The position numbers were made by a program, and so were the translations under genes. 32,764 nucleotides of DNA, taken from the NCBI GenBank assembly GCA_023254175.1, contig JALQYJ010000166.1:1-32764 (forward strand). Direction: 5' to 3'. Below are positions 25,525 to 32,764 of this stretch, piece after piece (the first letter of the stretch is position 1; each line of letters begins with the position of its first letter). The DNA comes from Runella sp. (lineage in GTDB: Bacteria; Bacteroidota; Bacteroidia; Cytophagales; Spirosomataceae). The notes beneath the pieces are model-generated. The model did not search any database, was not told the DNA's origin, and saw only the letters and a program-made list of their open reading frames with translations.

Positions 25525-26286
25525 ATGACTATGTACCAAGATATCCTCTTTTCGCAAGAAGCAGGAGTAGCCAAAGTAACGCTCAATCGCCCGTCGGTGT
25601 TGAACGCCCTCAGCCCCAATCTCATCGCTGAATTGGCAGATGTAGCACGAAAAGTTTCGTTGGATGAATCTATTAAGGTGTTTGTCGTTACGGGGGCTGG
25701 TCGGGCATGGTCGGCAGGGGTTGACCTAAAAGCGTTGAATGAAAGCATCGAAGGGGGGCACTTTTCTAACTTTGAAGTAATGGAAATGGGTGCGGCTTTT
25801 ATTCTGACGCTACAAGCGATGCCTCAAGTAACAATTGCCAAAGTCAACGGTCATTGTTACACAGGAGCTACCGAATTGATGCTTGCGTTTGACTTAGTGT
25901 ATGCTGCCGACGAAGCCCAAATCGGGGACACGCACACTAAGTGGGGGATTGCCCCCAAATGGGGAATGACTCAGCACCTGCAACAAAAAGTAGGTTTGAT
26001 GAAGGCGATGGAACTTTCGTTTACGGCCCAACCCGTGTCGGGCAAAGAGGCAGAGCGGATAGGGTTGGTAAACAAGTCGGTGCCCTTGGCAGAGTTAGAA
26101 CCGACAGTAAACCAAGTAGTTGAAAAAATAAAAGGTAATTCGGCGCAAACCATTGCCGCCATGAAAAACATGTATTATTTCGGTGCCCAACATGGTCTTC
26201 ACCGAGGCTTAGAATACGAATGGCAAGCCGATTTTAAAATCACCGACCGCGAGGAGTTTTTGAGGAATTTTGAGAAGAATAAGTAG
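25525..26286 (+). CDS. Enoyl-CoA hydratase/isomerase family protein
   Basis: A 253-residue crotonase-fold protein. Oxyanion-hole segments are GRAWSAGVDLKAL (residues 59-71) and VNGHCYTGATELMLAFDLVYA (107-127). The first catalytic Glu is present (E117), but the second position, usually within a GxPE-type motif, is His137 (IGDTHTKWGIAP). Classical hydratase activity is therefore uncertain; other crotonase reactions such as isomerase, hydrolase or ligase need different residues. ATG start at 25525. Convergent with the GH39-like gene, 7 nt between stops. Confidence 0.88.
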   Translation: MTMYQDILFSQEAGVAKVTLNRPSVLNALSPNLIAELADVARKVSLDESIKVFVVTGAGRAWSAGVDLKALNESIEGGHFSNFEVMEMGAAFILTLQAMPQVTIAKVNGHCYTGATELMLAFDLVYAADEAQIGDTHTKWGIAPKWGMTQHLQQKVGLMKAMELSFTAQPVSGKEAERIGLVNKSVPLAELEPTVNQVVEKIKGNSAQTIAAMKNMYYFGAQHGLHRGLEYEWQADFKITDREEFLRNFEKNK

Positions 26287-26293
26287 GTTCAAT

Positions 26294-27973
26294 TCACCAC
26301 TCCACCACCACCAACCCCACTCCCTGGCGCTCCAAGGAAGTAGTAATAATCAGCTGATTATTTTGAACGGTTTGGGTTTGAGCTGCGCCTAGCTGTGCCA
26401 ACTGCCCCGCTTTCTCCAGTTCCTTGATTTGCTCGGGAGTTGGATTAGTAGGGGAACCCATTTTTTTCCATACTTCGTAGCTGTTGCTATGTTGGCTGTC
26501 GATGCGGTAGTGGGTAATTTTGACCTTTTTGGCAGGAAGGTGGTCAAACGTTAACTGTACTGGAGAAGCAGCGGAAGAAACGTCGTCGTCGTGGTAGTTC
26601 CAAAAAAGTACGGTGGCTTTTCGTTGATCTTTGGCGGCCAATCCACCCACGTCGGGGGTCGTTTTTCGTACGCTCGAATCCCGAACCGTTAAGGTGGGAT
26701 ACATCAAGTTTCCTTTGACTTCTACGCGTTGGCCGCTCATTTTGCCAAACATCCGAAATACGTTCAGCACGGGTTTGTCCACGCCGTTGGTGGCCAAATC
26801 GCGGAATCCATAAAACCAAGGTTGATCTTCAAACTCAAATGACCACGACACGGCCCCTTTAAAATTGACTTGGTGGAGGTCGGCCAAGGCGTATTTTCGG
26901 GCAAAAGATGCGGCGGTGTAGCTTGAGTACATGGTGCCGTTGCGGTAGGCGTTTTGTGGGTCGGTTTTCATACCACAGGCCGCGCAGCCTTCGGGGTCAG
27001 ACTCACCGATGACGATGGGCAAGTGTTTTAATTCGGGAAAAGAAGCAACTATCTGAAAACCCGTTGAAATGTCACGAAGCTGCGTTCCCATGTTCATCTG
27101 AACGTGCCCGTTGATGAGTTTAGGCGCGCCTTTGGCATGAAAGGCAATAAAATCGAGGGGAGTGCCGATTTTACCTGTTACGTAATTGGTATCAGAAACA
27201 CAGTGTTTTAAGAATTTTTTCAGAAAATCACCACCACGGCTTCCCGCAGGGCCTGTGACGTGAGGGCCGCCGATTTTGGCCGTTGGTAATGCGCGCCGAA
27301 CGGCATCGACCGAGTAATCGTATAATTTGCAATATTCCTGTATCGTGCCGCCCCAATAAGGGCTGTCGGGTTCGTTCCATAGCTCCCAGTACCAGCTTTC
27401 GACTTCTTTTTTGCCGTAACGTTCTACCGAATGTTTTACCCACTGATGGACCAATTCGGCCCATTTGGAGTAATCTTTGGGAGGGTGCGTCCAACCCGTA
27501 AAAATCGAAGTGTAGTGCTGACCAGGTGCCCATTGGTGGCGATAGGGGTGAGGTTTGGTCGAAAGTGCTTCGGGCATGAATCCAATTTGAGCCATCGGTT
27601 TCATCCCCCGTTCGATGTACGTATCAAAGATTTTATCCACAATCGTCCAGTCATAGACAGGATTTCCTTGGGCGTCTTCGGTGTAAGCGTTGGTCGAGCC
27701 CCATTTGAGCGCGGGAGTGCCGTCGCCTGTGGTTAGCAAATTATGAGCGCGAACATAAACAGATACGGGGCTAAGCGCAGAAAGCTCAGACAACAGCTTT
27801 TTGCCGTCTTTCATGTAGGTATAATTTGGCTCGTCATACCCAAACCACGCCCACGCAGGGTGCATGAGGCCAATTTCTTTGTTAAGGTCGATTTTCAAAG
27901 TAACATTTTGAGAAAAGACCACTTGGCAGTATAAAAGTAAAATAATAATAGCAATGTGAAAAATATTCTTCAT
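26294..27973 (-). CDS. Secreted GH39-like glycoside hydrolase
   Basis: A 559-residue exported enzyme (signal: MKNIFHIAIIILLLYCQVVFS) with a TIM-barrel resembling GH39 beta-xylosidases and iduronidases. The general acid/base is expected at E201 in WYWELWNEPD. The nucleophile is possibly E324 in PIVIGESDPEG, though this match is weaker. A C-terminal beta domain follows (~400-559). Substrate unknown. It diverges from gcvP. Its position in the genome is unlinked to the uronate locus by distance (about 18 kb), but it shares the plant-polysaccharide theme. Confidence 0.8.
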   Translation of the reverse strand: MKNIFHIAIIILLLYCQVVFSQNVTLKIDLNKEIGLMHPAWAWFGYDEPNYTYMKDGKKLLSELSALSPVSVYVRAHNLLTTGDGTPALKWGSTNAYTEDAQGNPVYDWTIVDKIFDTYIERGMKPMAQIGFMPEALSTKPHPYRHQWAPGQHYTSIFTGWTHPPKDYSKWAELVHQWVKHSVERYGKKEVESWYWELWNEPDSPYWGGTIQEYCKLYDYSVDAVRRALPTAKIGGPHVTGPAGSRGGDFLKKFLKHCVSDTNYVTGKIGTPLDFIAFHAKGAPKLINGHVQMNMGTQLRDISTGFQIVASFPELKHLPIVIGESDPEGCAACGMKTDPQNAYRNGTMYSSYTAASFARKYALADLHQVNFKGAVSWSFEFEDQPWFYGFRDLATNGVDKPVLNVFRMFGKMSGQRVEVKGNLMYPTLTVRDSSVRKTTPDVGGLAAKDQRKATVLFWNYHDDDVSSAASPVQLTFDHLPAKKVKITHYRIDSQHSNSYEVWKKMGSPTNPTPEQIKELEKAGQLAQLGAAQTQTVQNNQLIITTSLERQGVGLVVVEW

Positions 27974-28100
27974 CGAAGGGGATAGGAAACGTTGCGGAAG
28001 AGGATTTTGATTTTTATGTAATAAGTCTAAAAACGAAAACTTTACCCTTCGGTTTTTGTTTTTCCAAGAAAAGGGCGCAGCAAAGACCCTTTTTTTTGAC

Positions 28101-28108
28101 TAATTTTG
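28101..28108 (+). promoter_or_regulatory. Bacteroidota -7 box upstream of gcvP
   Basis: TAATTTTG fits TAnnTTTG and ends 38 nt before the gcvP ATG, the same octamer and nearly the same distance as upstream of mreB. A -33 TTG at normal spacing is not clear. The rest of the divergent gap (27974-28146) shows no glycine-riboswitch-like fold that I can identify. Confidence 0.45.
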
Positions 28109-28146
28109 CGAAATCTTACACACAATAGACCGCTCTGATAAATCGG

Positions 28147-31038
28147 ATGAAAATCAGTCTTCACCAACAAGAATCCTTTGAGCGCCGTCACCACGGCCAA
28201 CGTCCCGAAGAGTTACAAGAAATGCTAAAGACCATCGGAGTAAGTACTGTCGATGAGTTAATTGAGCAAACCGTTCCTGCCGCTATTCGTTTAGCAAGGC
28301 CGTTAGAGCTACCGGCTCCCAAATCGGAGTTTGAGTACCTCAACGACTTGAAAAAAGTCGCCCGTCTCAATCGCATTTACCAGTCATATATCGGTACGGG
28401 TTACTACGATACGATTGTTCCCAACGTGATTTTGCGTAACATTTTGGAAAACCCTGCATGGTACACGGCTTACACGCCGTATCAAGCAGAGATTGCGCAG
28501 GGACGTTTGGAGATGTTACTCAATTTCCAAACAGCGGTGATTGATTTGACAGGAATGGAGATTGCCAACGCCTCGCTTTTGGACGAAGCCACGGCAGCTG
28601 CAGAAGCAATGACAATGCTTCATAGCTTGCGTACAGGAGCTAAAAAGAAAGCGGAGACGTTTTTTGTATCGGAGCGCTGCCATCCACAAACCATTGATTT
28701 GATTTATACACGTGCTACTCCGTTGGATATCAACGTCGTAGTGGGTGACCACTCTAAAGTAGACTTGACCGACCCCGCCATATTTGGGGTGTTGGTACAA
28801 TACCCAGCCACCGACGGAGAGGTCATTGACTATACTGATTTTATTGCCGCTGCCCACGAACTGAACGTATTTGTGGCAGTTGCGGCTGATTTGTTGAGCC
28901 TTACGCTGTTGAAAGCTCCTGGTGAAATGGGAGCAGACGTAGTAGTAGGTTCGGCACAACGTTTTGGCGTTCCGATGGGATACGGTGGGCCACACGCTGC
29001 GTTTTTTGCCACCAAAGATGCCTACAAGCGTCAGATTCCAGGGCGTATCATTGGGGTGTCGGTAGATACCGAAGGAAACCGTGCGTTGCGCATGGCCCTC
29101 CAAACGCGTGAGCAGCACATTCGTCGCGAAAAAGCCACTTCTAATATTTGTACAGCGCAGGTATTACTTTCTGTGATGGCTGCTGCGTATGCAGTTTACC
29201 ATGGCCCTGAAGGCTTAAAAAGCATTGCTTCAAAGATTCAAGGATTAACGAAGGCGTTTGTAGATGCCATTTCGGAAATGGGGTATGAAGTAGCGACTCA
29301 AAACTATTTTGACACAGTAACGGTCAATGTGCGTGATGCCAAAAATTTAGAGGAAGAGGCACTCAAGCGCGGTATTAATTTGCGCTACAACGCCAACGGT
29401 TCGGTAGGAATTTCGTTTGACGAATCGAAGACATTTGCCAACCTGATTGAATTGTTGGACTTGTTTGCAACGGCGTCGGGAGAAGGCATCGAAATGAGCA
29501 TCCCTGACGAAGTAGAAGTATCGCTACCTGCGAACTTGGCCCGCGAATCGGTGTATTTGACGCATCCTGTTTTCAATAACTACCACACGGAACATGATAT
29601 GCTTCGCTATTTGAAGTCGTTGGAAAACAAAGATTTGTCGTTGGTTCATTCGATGATTTCGTTGGGAAGCTGTACAATGAAGCTCAACGCAACGGCCGAA
29701 ATGATTCCAGTGACGTGGCCAGAATTTGGCAAAATGCACCCGTTTGCGCCTATCTTCCAGACCGAAGGGTATCAGTTGTTGTTCAAGCATTTAAATGACT
29801 GGCTTTGTGAAATCACAGGTTTTGCGGCTATGTCGCTTCAGCCAAACTCAGGAGCGCAAGGTGAATACGCAGGTCTATTGACCATTCGTGCTTATCACGA
29901 AGCGCGAGGAGAAAGTCACCGCAACGTGGCACTGATTCCGTCGTCGGCGCATGGTACGAACCCAGCTTCGGCAGTAATGGCAGGGATGAAGGTAGTTGTA
30001 ACGAAGTGTGATGAGCGCGGAAACATCGACGTCGAAGATTTGAAAGCGAAAGCAGAACAATATAGCAACGAACTCTCGTGTTTGATGGTGACGTATCCGT
30101 CAACGCACGGGGTGTTTGAAGAAAGTATTATTGATATTTGTGCACTTATCCACAGTCACGGTGGACAAGTGTATATGGACGGTGCAAACATGAACGCTCA
30201 AGTAGGACTTACTAGCCCTGCAACTATCGGTGCCGATGTTTGTCACCTCAATTTACACAAAACATTCTGTATTCCTCACGGTGGTGGTGGCCCAGGTATG
30301 GGGCCCATTGGCGTAGCAGCGCATTTAGTTCCGCACTTACCAGGGCACGTTAACAGCCCCCTAACCCCCAATGGGGGCAAGGGAGCTGGGGCCGTTTCTG
30401 CGGCGCCTTATGGCTCGGCAAGCATTCTGACTATCTCGCACGCTTACATCGCCATGATGGGAGGCGAAGGGTTGACAAATGCGACCAAAATGGCCATCAT
30501 AAATGCCAATTATATCAAGCAACGCTTGTCGGGTGAAGGGCAATTTGAGATTTTATATACTGGAAGTAACGGACGTTGTGCGCACGAAATGATTGTTGAT
30601 TGCCGTCCTTTCAAAGCCGTAGGTATCGAAGCCGAAGACCTTGCCAAACGCTTGATGGATTACGGTTTCCATTCACCAACCTTATCATTCCCTGTGGCAG
30701 GTACGTTGATGATTGAGCCTACCGAATCAGAATCAAAAGCGGAATTAGATCGTTTTTGCGATGCCCTTTTGAGTATTCGTGCCGAAATTCGTGAAGTAGA
30801 AGAAGGCGTGGCCGATAAAGTAAATAACGTATTGAAAAATGCACCACACACGGCTCGTATTGTATTGACTGAAAGTTGGGATCGTCCGTACAGTCGTGAG
30901 AAGGCGGTCTTCCCATTGCCTCACTTGCGTTTCAACAAGTTTTGGCCAAGTGTAAGTCGTATTGATTCAGCTTACGGCGACCGTAACTTGGTCTGCTCGT
31001 GTATTCCCGTAGAAGAGTATGCACAGGTAGAGGCATAG
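28147..31038 (+). CDS. gcvP: Glycine dehydrogenase (aminomethyl-transferring), P protein
   Basis: A 963-residue PLP-dependent decarboxylase of the glycine cleavage system, a fused N- and C-half type. N-half: [34 protein letters not shown]-half: [27 protein letters not shown], and the PLP Lys K705 in [18 protein letters not shown]. The protein is complete to VEEYAQVEA. Residues 737-748 ([12 protein letters not shown]) are encoded by a C/G-rich palindromic repeat in the loop between LPGH and [10 protein letters not shown], a loop that varies between species. gcvT and gcvH are not in the window. ATG at 28147; strong terminator 19 nt after the stop. Confidence 0.98.
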   Translation: MKISLHQQESFERRHHGQRPEELQEMLKTIGVSTVDELIEQTVPAAIRLARPLELPAPKSEFEYLNDLKKVARLNRIYQSYIGTGYYDTIVPNVILRNILENPAWYTAYTPYQAEIAQGRLEMLLNFQTAVIDLTGMEIANASLLDEATAAAEAMTMLHSLRTGAKKKAETFFVSERCHPQTIDLIYTRATPLDINVVVGDHSKVDLTDPAIFGVLVQYPATDGEVIDYTDFIAAAHELNVFVAVAADLLSLTLLKAPGEMGADVVVGSAQRFGVPMGYGGPHAAFFATKDAYKRQIPGRIIGVSVDTEGNRALRMALQTREQHIRREKATSNICTAQVLLSVMAAAYAVYHGPEGLKSIASKIQGLTKAFVDAISEMGYEVATQNYFDTVTVNVRDAKNLEEEALKRGINLRYNANGSVGISFDESKTFANLIELLDLFATASGEGIEMSIPDEVEVSLPANLARESVYLTHPVFNNYHTEHDMLRYLKSLENKDLSLVHSMISLGSCTMKLNATAEMIPVTWPEFGKMHPFAPIFQTEGYQLLFKHLNDWLCEITGFAAMSLQPNSGAQGEYAGLLTIRAYHEARGESHRNVALIPSSAHGTNPASAVMAGMKVVVTKCDERGNIDVEDLKAKAEQYSNELSCLMVTYPSTHGVFEESIIDICALIHSHGGQVYMDGANMNAQVGLTSPATIGADVCHLNLHKTFCIPHGGGGPGMGPIGVAAHLVPHLPGHVNSPLTPNGGKGAGAVSAAPYGSASILTISHAYIAMMGGEGLTNATKMAIINANYIKQRLSGEGQFEILYTGSNGRCAHEMIVDCRPFKAVGIEAEDLAKRLMDYGFHSPTLSFPVAGTLMIEPTESESKAELDRFCDALLSIRAEIREVEEGVADKVNNVLKNAPHTARIVLTESWDRPYSREKAVFPLPHLRFNKFWPSVSRIDSAYGDRNLVCSCIPVEEYAQVEA
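30355..30393. repeat. Palindromic C/G-rich repeat inside gcvP
   Basis: CCCCC-AAT-GGGGG lies at 30366-30378, preceded by AGCCCCCTA and followed by a G-rich tail (GGGAGCTGGGG). This is the CCCCCTAACCCCC...GGGGG type that I recall as intergenic repeat in Bacteroidota. Here it is read in frame as [12 protein letters not shown]. It does not break the frame; the surrounding loop has a length near that of E. coli GcvP. Confidence 0.6.
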
Positions 31039-31056
31039 CTAAGTTACTATTTAAGC

Positions 31057-31102
31057 ATAAAAAAGGGGGGAGGCTGAAACAATCAGCCCCTCCCTTTTTT
31101 AT
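31057..31102 (+). terminator. Intrinsic terminator after gcvP
   Basis: A-run and G-run arm (31057-31077) pairs with the C-run and T-run arm (31083-31102), loop of about 5 nt (AACAA), one G-tract slip. GC-rich stem ending in TTTTTT, 19 nt after the gcvP stop. Bidirectional shape. Confidence 0.88.
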
Positions 31103-31103
31103 G

Positions 31104-31161
31104 TATCTATGTGGTTTTGTTTAATTTTTTTGCAAAAAAATTAAACAAAACCACATAGATA
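31104..31161. repeat. 58-nt near-perfect palindrome
   Basis: Two 28-nt arms (31104-31131 and 31134-31161) are exact reverse complements around a GC centre. Each arm reads from TATCTATGTGG through TTTTGTTTAA to a run of seven T (or complement). It lies just after the gcvP terminator and 64 nt before the fasciclin gene start. Likely one interspersed repeat copied in inverted orientation, or a REP-like element. Confidence 0.85.
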
Positions 31162-31225
31162 GAAGGTTATATGAGTAGTGTAATTAATTATCTACCCATT
31201 TAAATCAACAAACTTACTTAGTATC

Positions 31226-32185
31226 ATGAACATCCATTGGAAAACACTCAAGACAGCTTCATTGGCATTGACAGTTTTGGTCAGCAGTTTATTTTTAATG
31301 AGCTGTGAGAAGGATGAACCAGCTCCCAACACCATTACTGACGTAGTGCTTCAAAACAATGACTTTACCATCTTACGGGCGGCAGTGAGTCGGGCTGGCT
31401 TGGCAGATGCCCTGAGGGCAGGCACGCTTACGGTTTTTGCACCAAACGATGCGGCTTTCACAGCATCAGGCCTTGACCTTGCTACGGTCAACAGCTTAGA
31501 TGTAAATACGCTCAAAGCGGTGTTACAGTACCACGTATTGGCAACAAAAAACCTTTCGACAGACCTCCCAACGGCGAGTAATACGGAAGTGACTACGTTG
31601 GGTGGAACAAAAGCTTACATTACTAAAGGTACTGCTGGGGTATCTATCAACGGGGCTAAAGTGGTCGCTGCCGACGTCGCTGCCGACAACGGGGTTATTC
31701 ATGTCATCAACCGTGTGCTGTTGCCTCCTGTGGGCAATTTGCTTCAAGTAGCTCAAGGAAATACCAACTTTACGTTTTTGGTGGCAGCGCTTAACAAAGT
31801 AATTCAAGCAAACCCAACAGTGGGTGCAACGGTTACTTCGGTTTTGACAGGTAGCTCACCTTACACGGTGTTTGCTCCAACTAACGCAGCATTTCAGGCG
31901 ACTCCTTTTAACAGCGTCAACGCGATTAATGCTGCAAGTGGTGCTACTTTGACCGCTTTGACTAATGTATTGCTTGCGCACGTTGTGGCTGGCCGAGTAT
32001 TTTCTACCAATCTTGTAGCAGGTACAGTTGTGTCAGCAGGGCAAGCCCCACTCACAGTGACATTGGGTTCGACAGTACAAGTACGTGGCGTTGGTAACGG
32101 TACTAATAACGCCACTGTCACTTCTGCTGATATTATTGCGACCAACGGTGTTGTTCACGTCATTGACCGTGTGATATTACCATAA
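31226..32185 (+). CDS. Fasciclin-domain lipoprotein (two FAS1 domains)
   Basis: The 319-residue protein has a lipoprotein signal with lipobox LMSC and lipidated Cys27 (LVSSLFLMSCEKD). Two FAS1 domains follow, ~38-168 and ~172-319. Each shows the H1 box (TVFAPNDAAF, TVFAPTNAAF) and the H2-type end with GVIHVINRVLLP and GVVHVIDRVILP. Such proteins are cell-surface adhesion or matrix-associated; the ligand is unknown. ATG start at 31226. Its own promoter must lie in the gap after the long palindrome. Confidence 0.93.
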   Translation: MNIHWKTLKTASLALTVLVSSLFLMSCEKDEPAPNTITDVVLQNNDFTILRAAVSRAGLADALRAGTLTVFAPNDAAFTASGLDLATVNSLDVNTLKAVLQYHVLATKNLSTDLPTASNTEVTTLGGTKAYITKGTAGVSINGAKVVAADVAADNGVIHVINRVLLPPVGNLLQVAQGNTNFTFLVAALNKVIQANPTVGATVTSVLTGSSPYTVFAPTNAAFQATPFNSVNAINAASGATLTALTNVLLAHVVAGRVFSTNLVAGTVVSAGQAPLTVTLGSTVQVRGVGNGTNNATVTSADIIATNGVVHVIDRVILP

Positions 32186-32294
32186 GCAATTTTTCGGAAA
32201 CATGATTAAAAGCAGTATAAAAGGGCATCATTGGTCATAAAAGCTCTGTCAAAAAGAGGGTACTATTGCTCATCACAATAAACCAATCCTCCCA

Positions 32295-32711
32295 ATGAAA
32301 AGAAGAGAACCAATTTCGCACATCATGACCAAAAATGTAGCCACTGTTCAAGTTTCCGACGATTTGCATGATGTTATTGACTTAGTAAAAAAGAACCACA
32401 TTCGACACGTTCCAGTATTAGAAGGTCACGATGTGGTAGGAATCATCAGTAGTACAGACATCAATCGTTTGACCTTCAGTTCACTGTTTGAAAATCAAGA
32501 AGGTGCCGACGAAGCCATTTTGGAAATGTTGAGTATTTCACAAGTGATGACTCAAAAACCACGTACGGTAGAGGCAAGCTTGAGTATTCGGGATGTAGCA
32601 GAAATTTTGGCCTCAGAAGAATACCACGCTTTACCCGTTGTCGAAAATGGCCAACTTGTAGGAATTGTGACAACGACAGACGTCATCAAGTACCTATTGG
32701 AACAATACTAA
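32295..32711 (+). CDS. CBS-domain pair protein
   Basis: A 138-residue stand-alone Bateman module with two CBS domains, ~10-65 (IMTKNVATVQVSDDLHDVIDLV, HVPVLEGHDVVGIISSTDI) and ~80-138 (VMTQKPRTVEASLSIRDVAEIL, ALPVVENGQLVGIVTTTDVIKYLL). Such modules bind adenine nucleotides and sense energy state. No fused catalytic domain is present, so its target is unknown. It lies 109 nt after the fasciclin gene, which shows no clear terminator between. Confidence 0.93.
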   Translation: MKRREPISHIMTKNVATVQVSDDLHDVIDLVKKNHIRHVPVLEGHDVVGIISSTDINRLTFSSLFENQEGADEAILEMLSISQVMTQKPRTVEASLSIRDVAEILASEEYHALPVVENGQLVGIVTTTDVIKYLLEQY

Positions 32712-32738
32712 CAGTTGATAAAACATTCTTTCGGCCGG

Positions 32739-32764
32739 AGCAGTTTGTCAAGAGACAAGTTGCT
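32739..32764. terminator. Candidate terminator hairpin at the window edge
   Basis: AGCAGTTTGTC (32739-32749) pairs with GACAAGTTGCT (32754-32764) with two wobble pairs, 4-nt loop. It lies 28 nt after the CBS gene stop. Any following T-run is outside the window, so this may simply be a hairpin. Confidence 0.35.

Noticed and set aside
27974-28146. Possible glycine riboswitch before gcvP
   Set aside because: The gap is short and A+T-rich, and I could not find the conserved tandem aptamer core.

Overview
The window looks like a Bacteroidota chromosome, most likely Cytophagales (Runella/Dyadobacter/Spirosoma type). This rests on protein resemblance, the TAnnTTTG promoter boxes, and short intergenic repeats built on TAGTCCA, CTTAGTG, CTATGTGGTT and CCCCCTAACCCCC. 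It is an inference; no rRNA or other marker is present. No tRNA, CRISPR array, transposase or integrase was seen.

Left part (1-9669): a pectin/uronate utilisation locus on the minus strand. Its two transcription units are kdgF then a GH88/GH105 hydrolase, and uxaB-uxaC-kdgK-eda followed by the first ~54 codons of a hexuronate-type MFS transporter. That transporter is cut near position 744, where the DNA becomes a phage gp88-like gene that is itself truncated: a recombination or assembly junction. Both units carry the same 24-nt LacI-type palindrome about 120 nt before the first start codon, so one unseen regulator probably controls both. Altronate dehydratase, needed between UxaB and KdgK, is not in the window. 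An AEC carrier lies divergently beside kdgF.

Middle part (9686-20110), minus strand: an ECF sigma factor, a small Cys/His-rich putative anti-sigma factor, guanylate kinase and a B12-binding radical SAM protein. The last three lie in one reading frame, separated only by single stop codons, and gmk and the radical SAM gene start with TTG. Next come mreB-mreC-mreD and, upstream of them, a run of housekeeping genes (S41 protease, acyl-CoA thioesterase, EbfC/YbaB, GT2 glycosyltransferase).

Right part (20231-32764): polA, two thioredoxin-fold proteins, a bidirectional terminator, a GT2 glycosyltransferase, an enoyl-CoA hydratase-like protein, a secreted GH39-like hydrolase, gcvP, a two-domain fasciclin lipoprotein and a CBS-pair protein. 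gcvP carries in frame a short C/G palindromic repeat of a kind normally seen between genes. A 58-nt near-perfect palindrome lies between gcvP and the fasciclin gene.

The least ordinary signals are the shared operator pair, the repeat inside gcvP, the long palindrome, the single-frame TTG gene chain, and the truncated transporter/phage junction. No complete novel system is evident.
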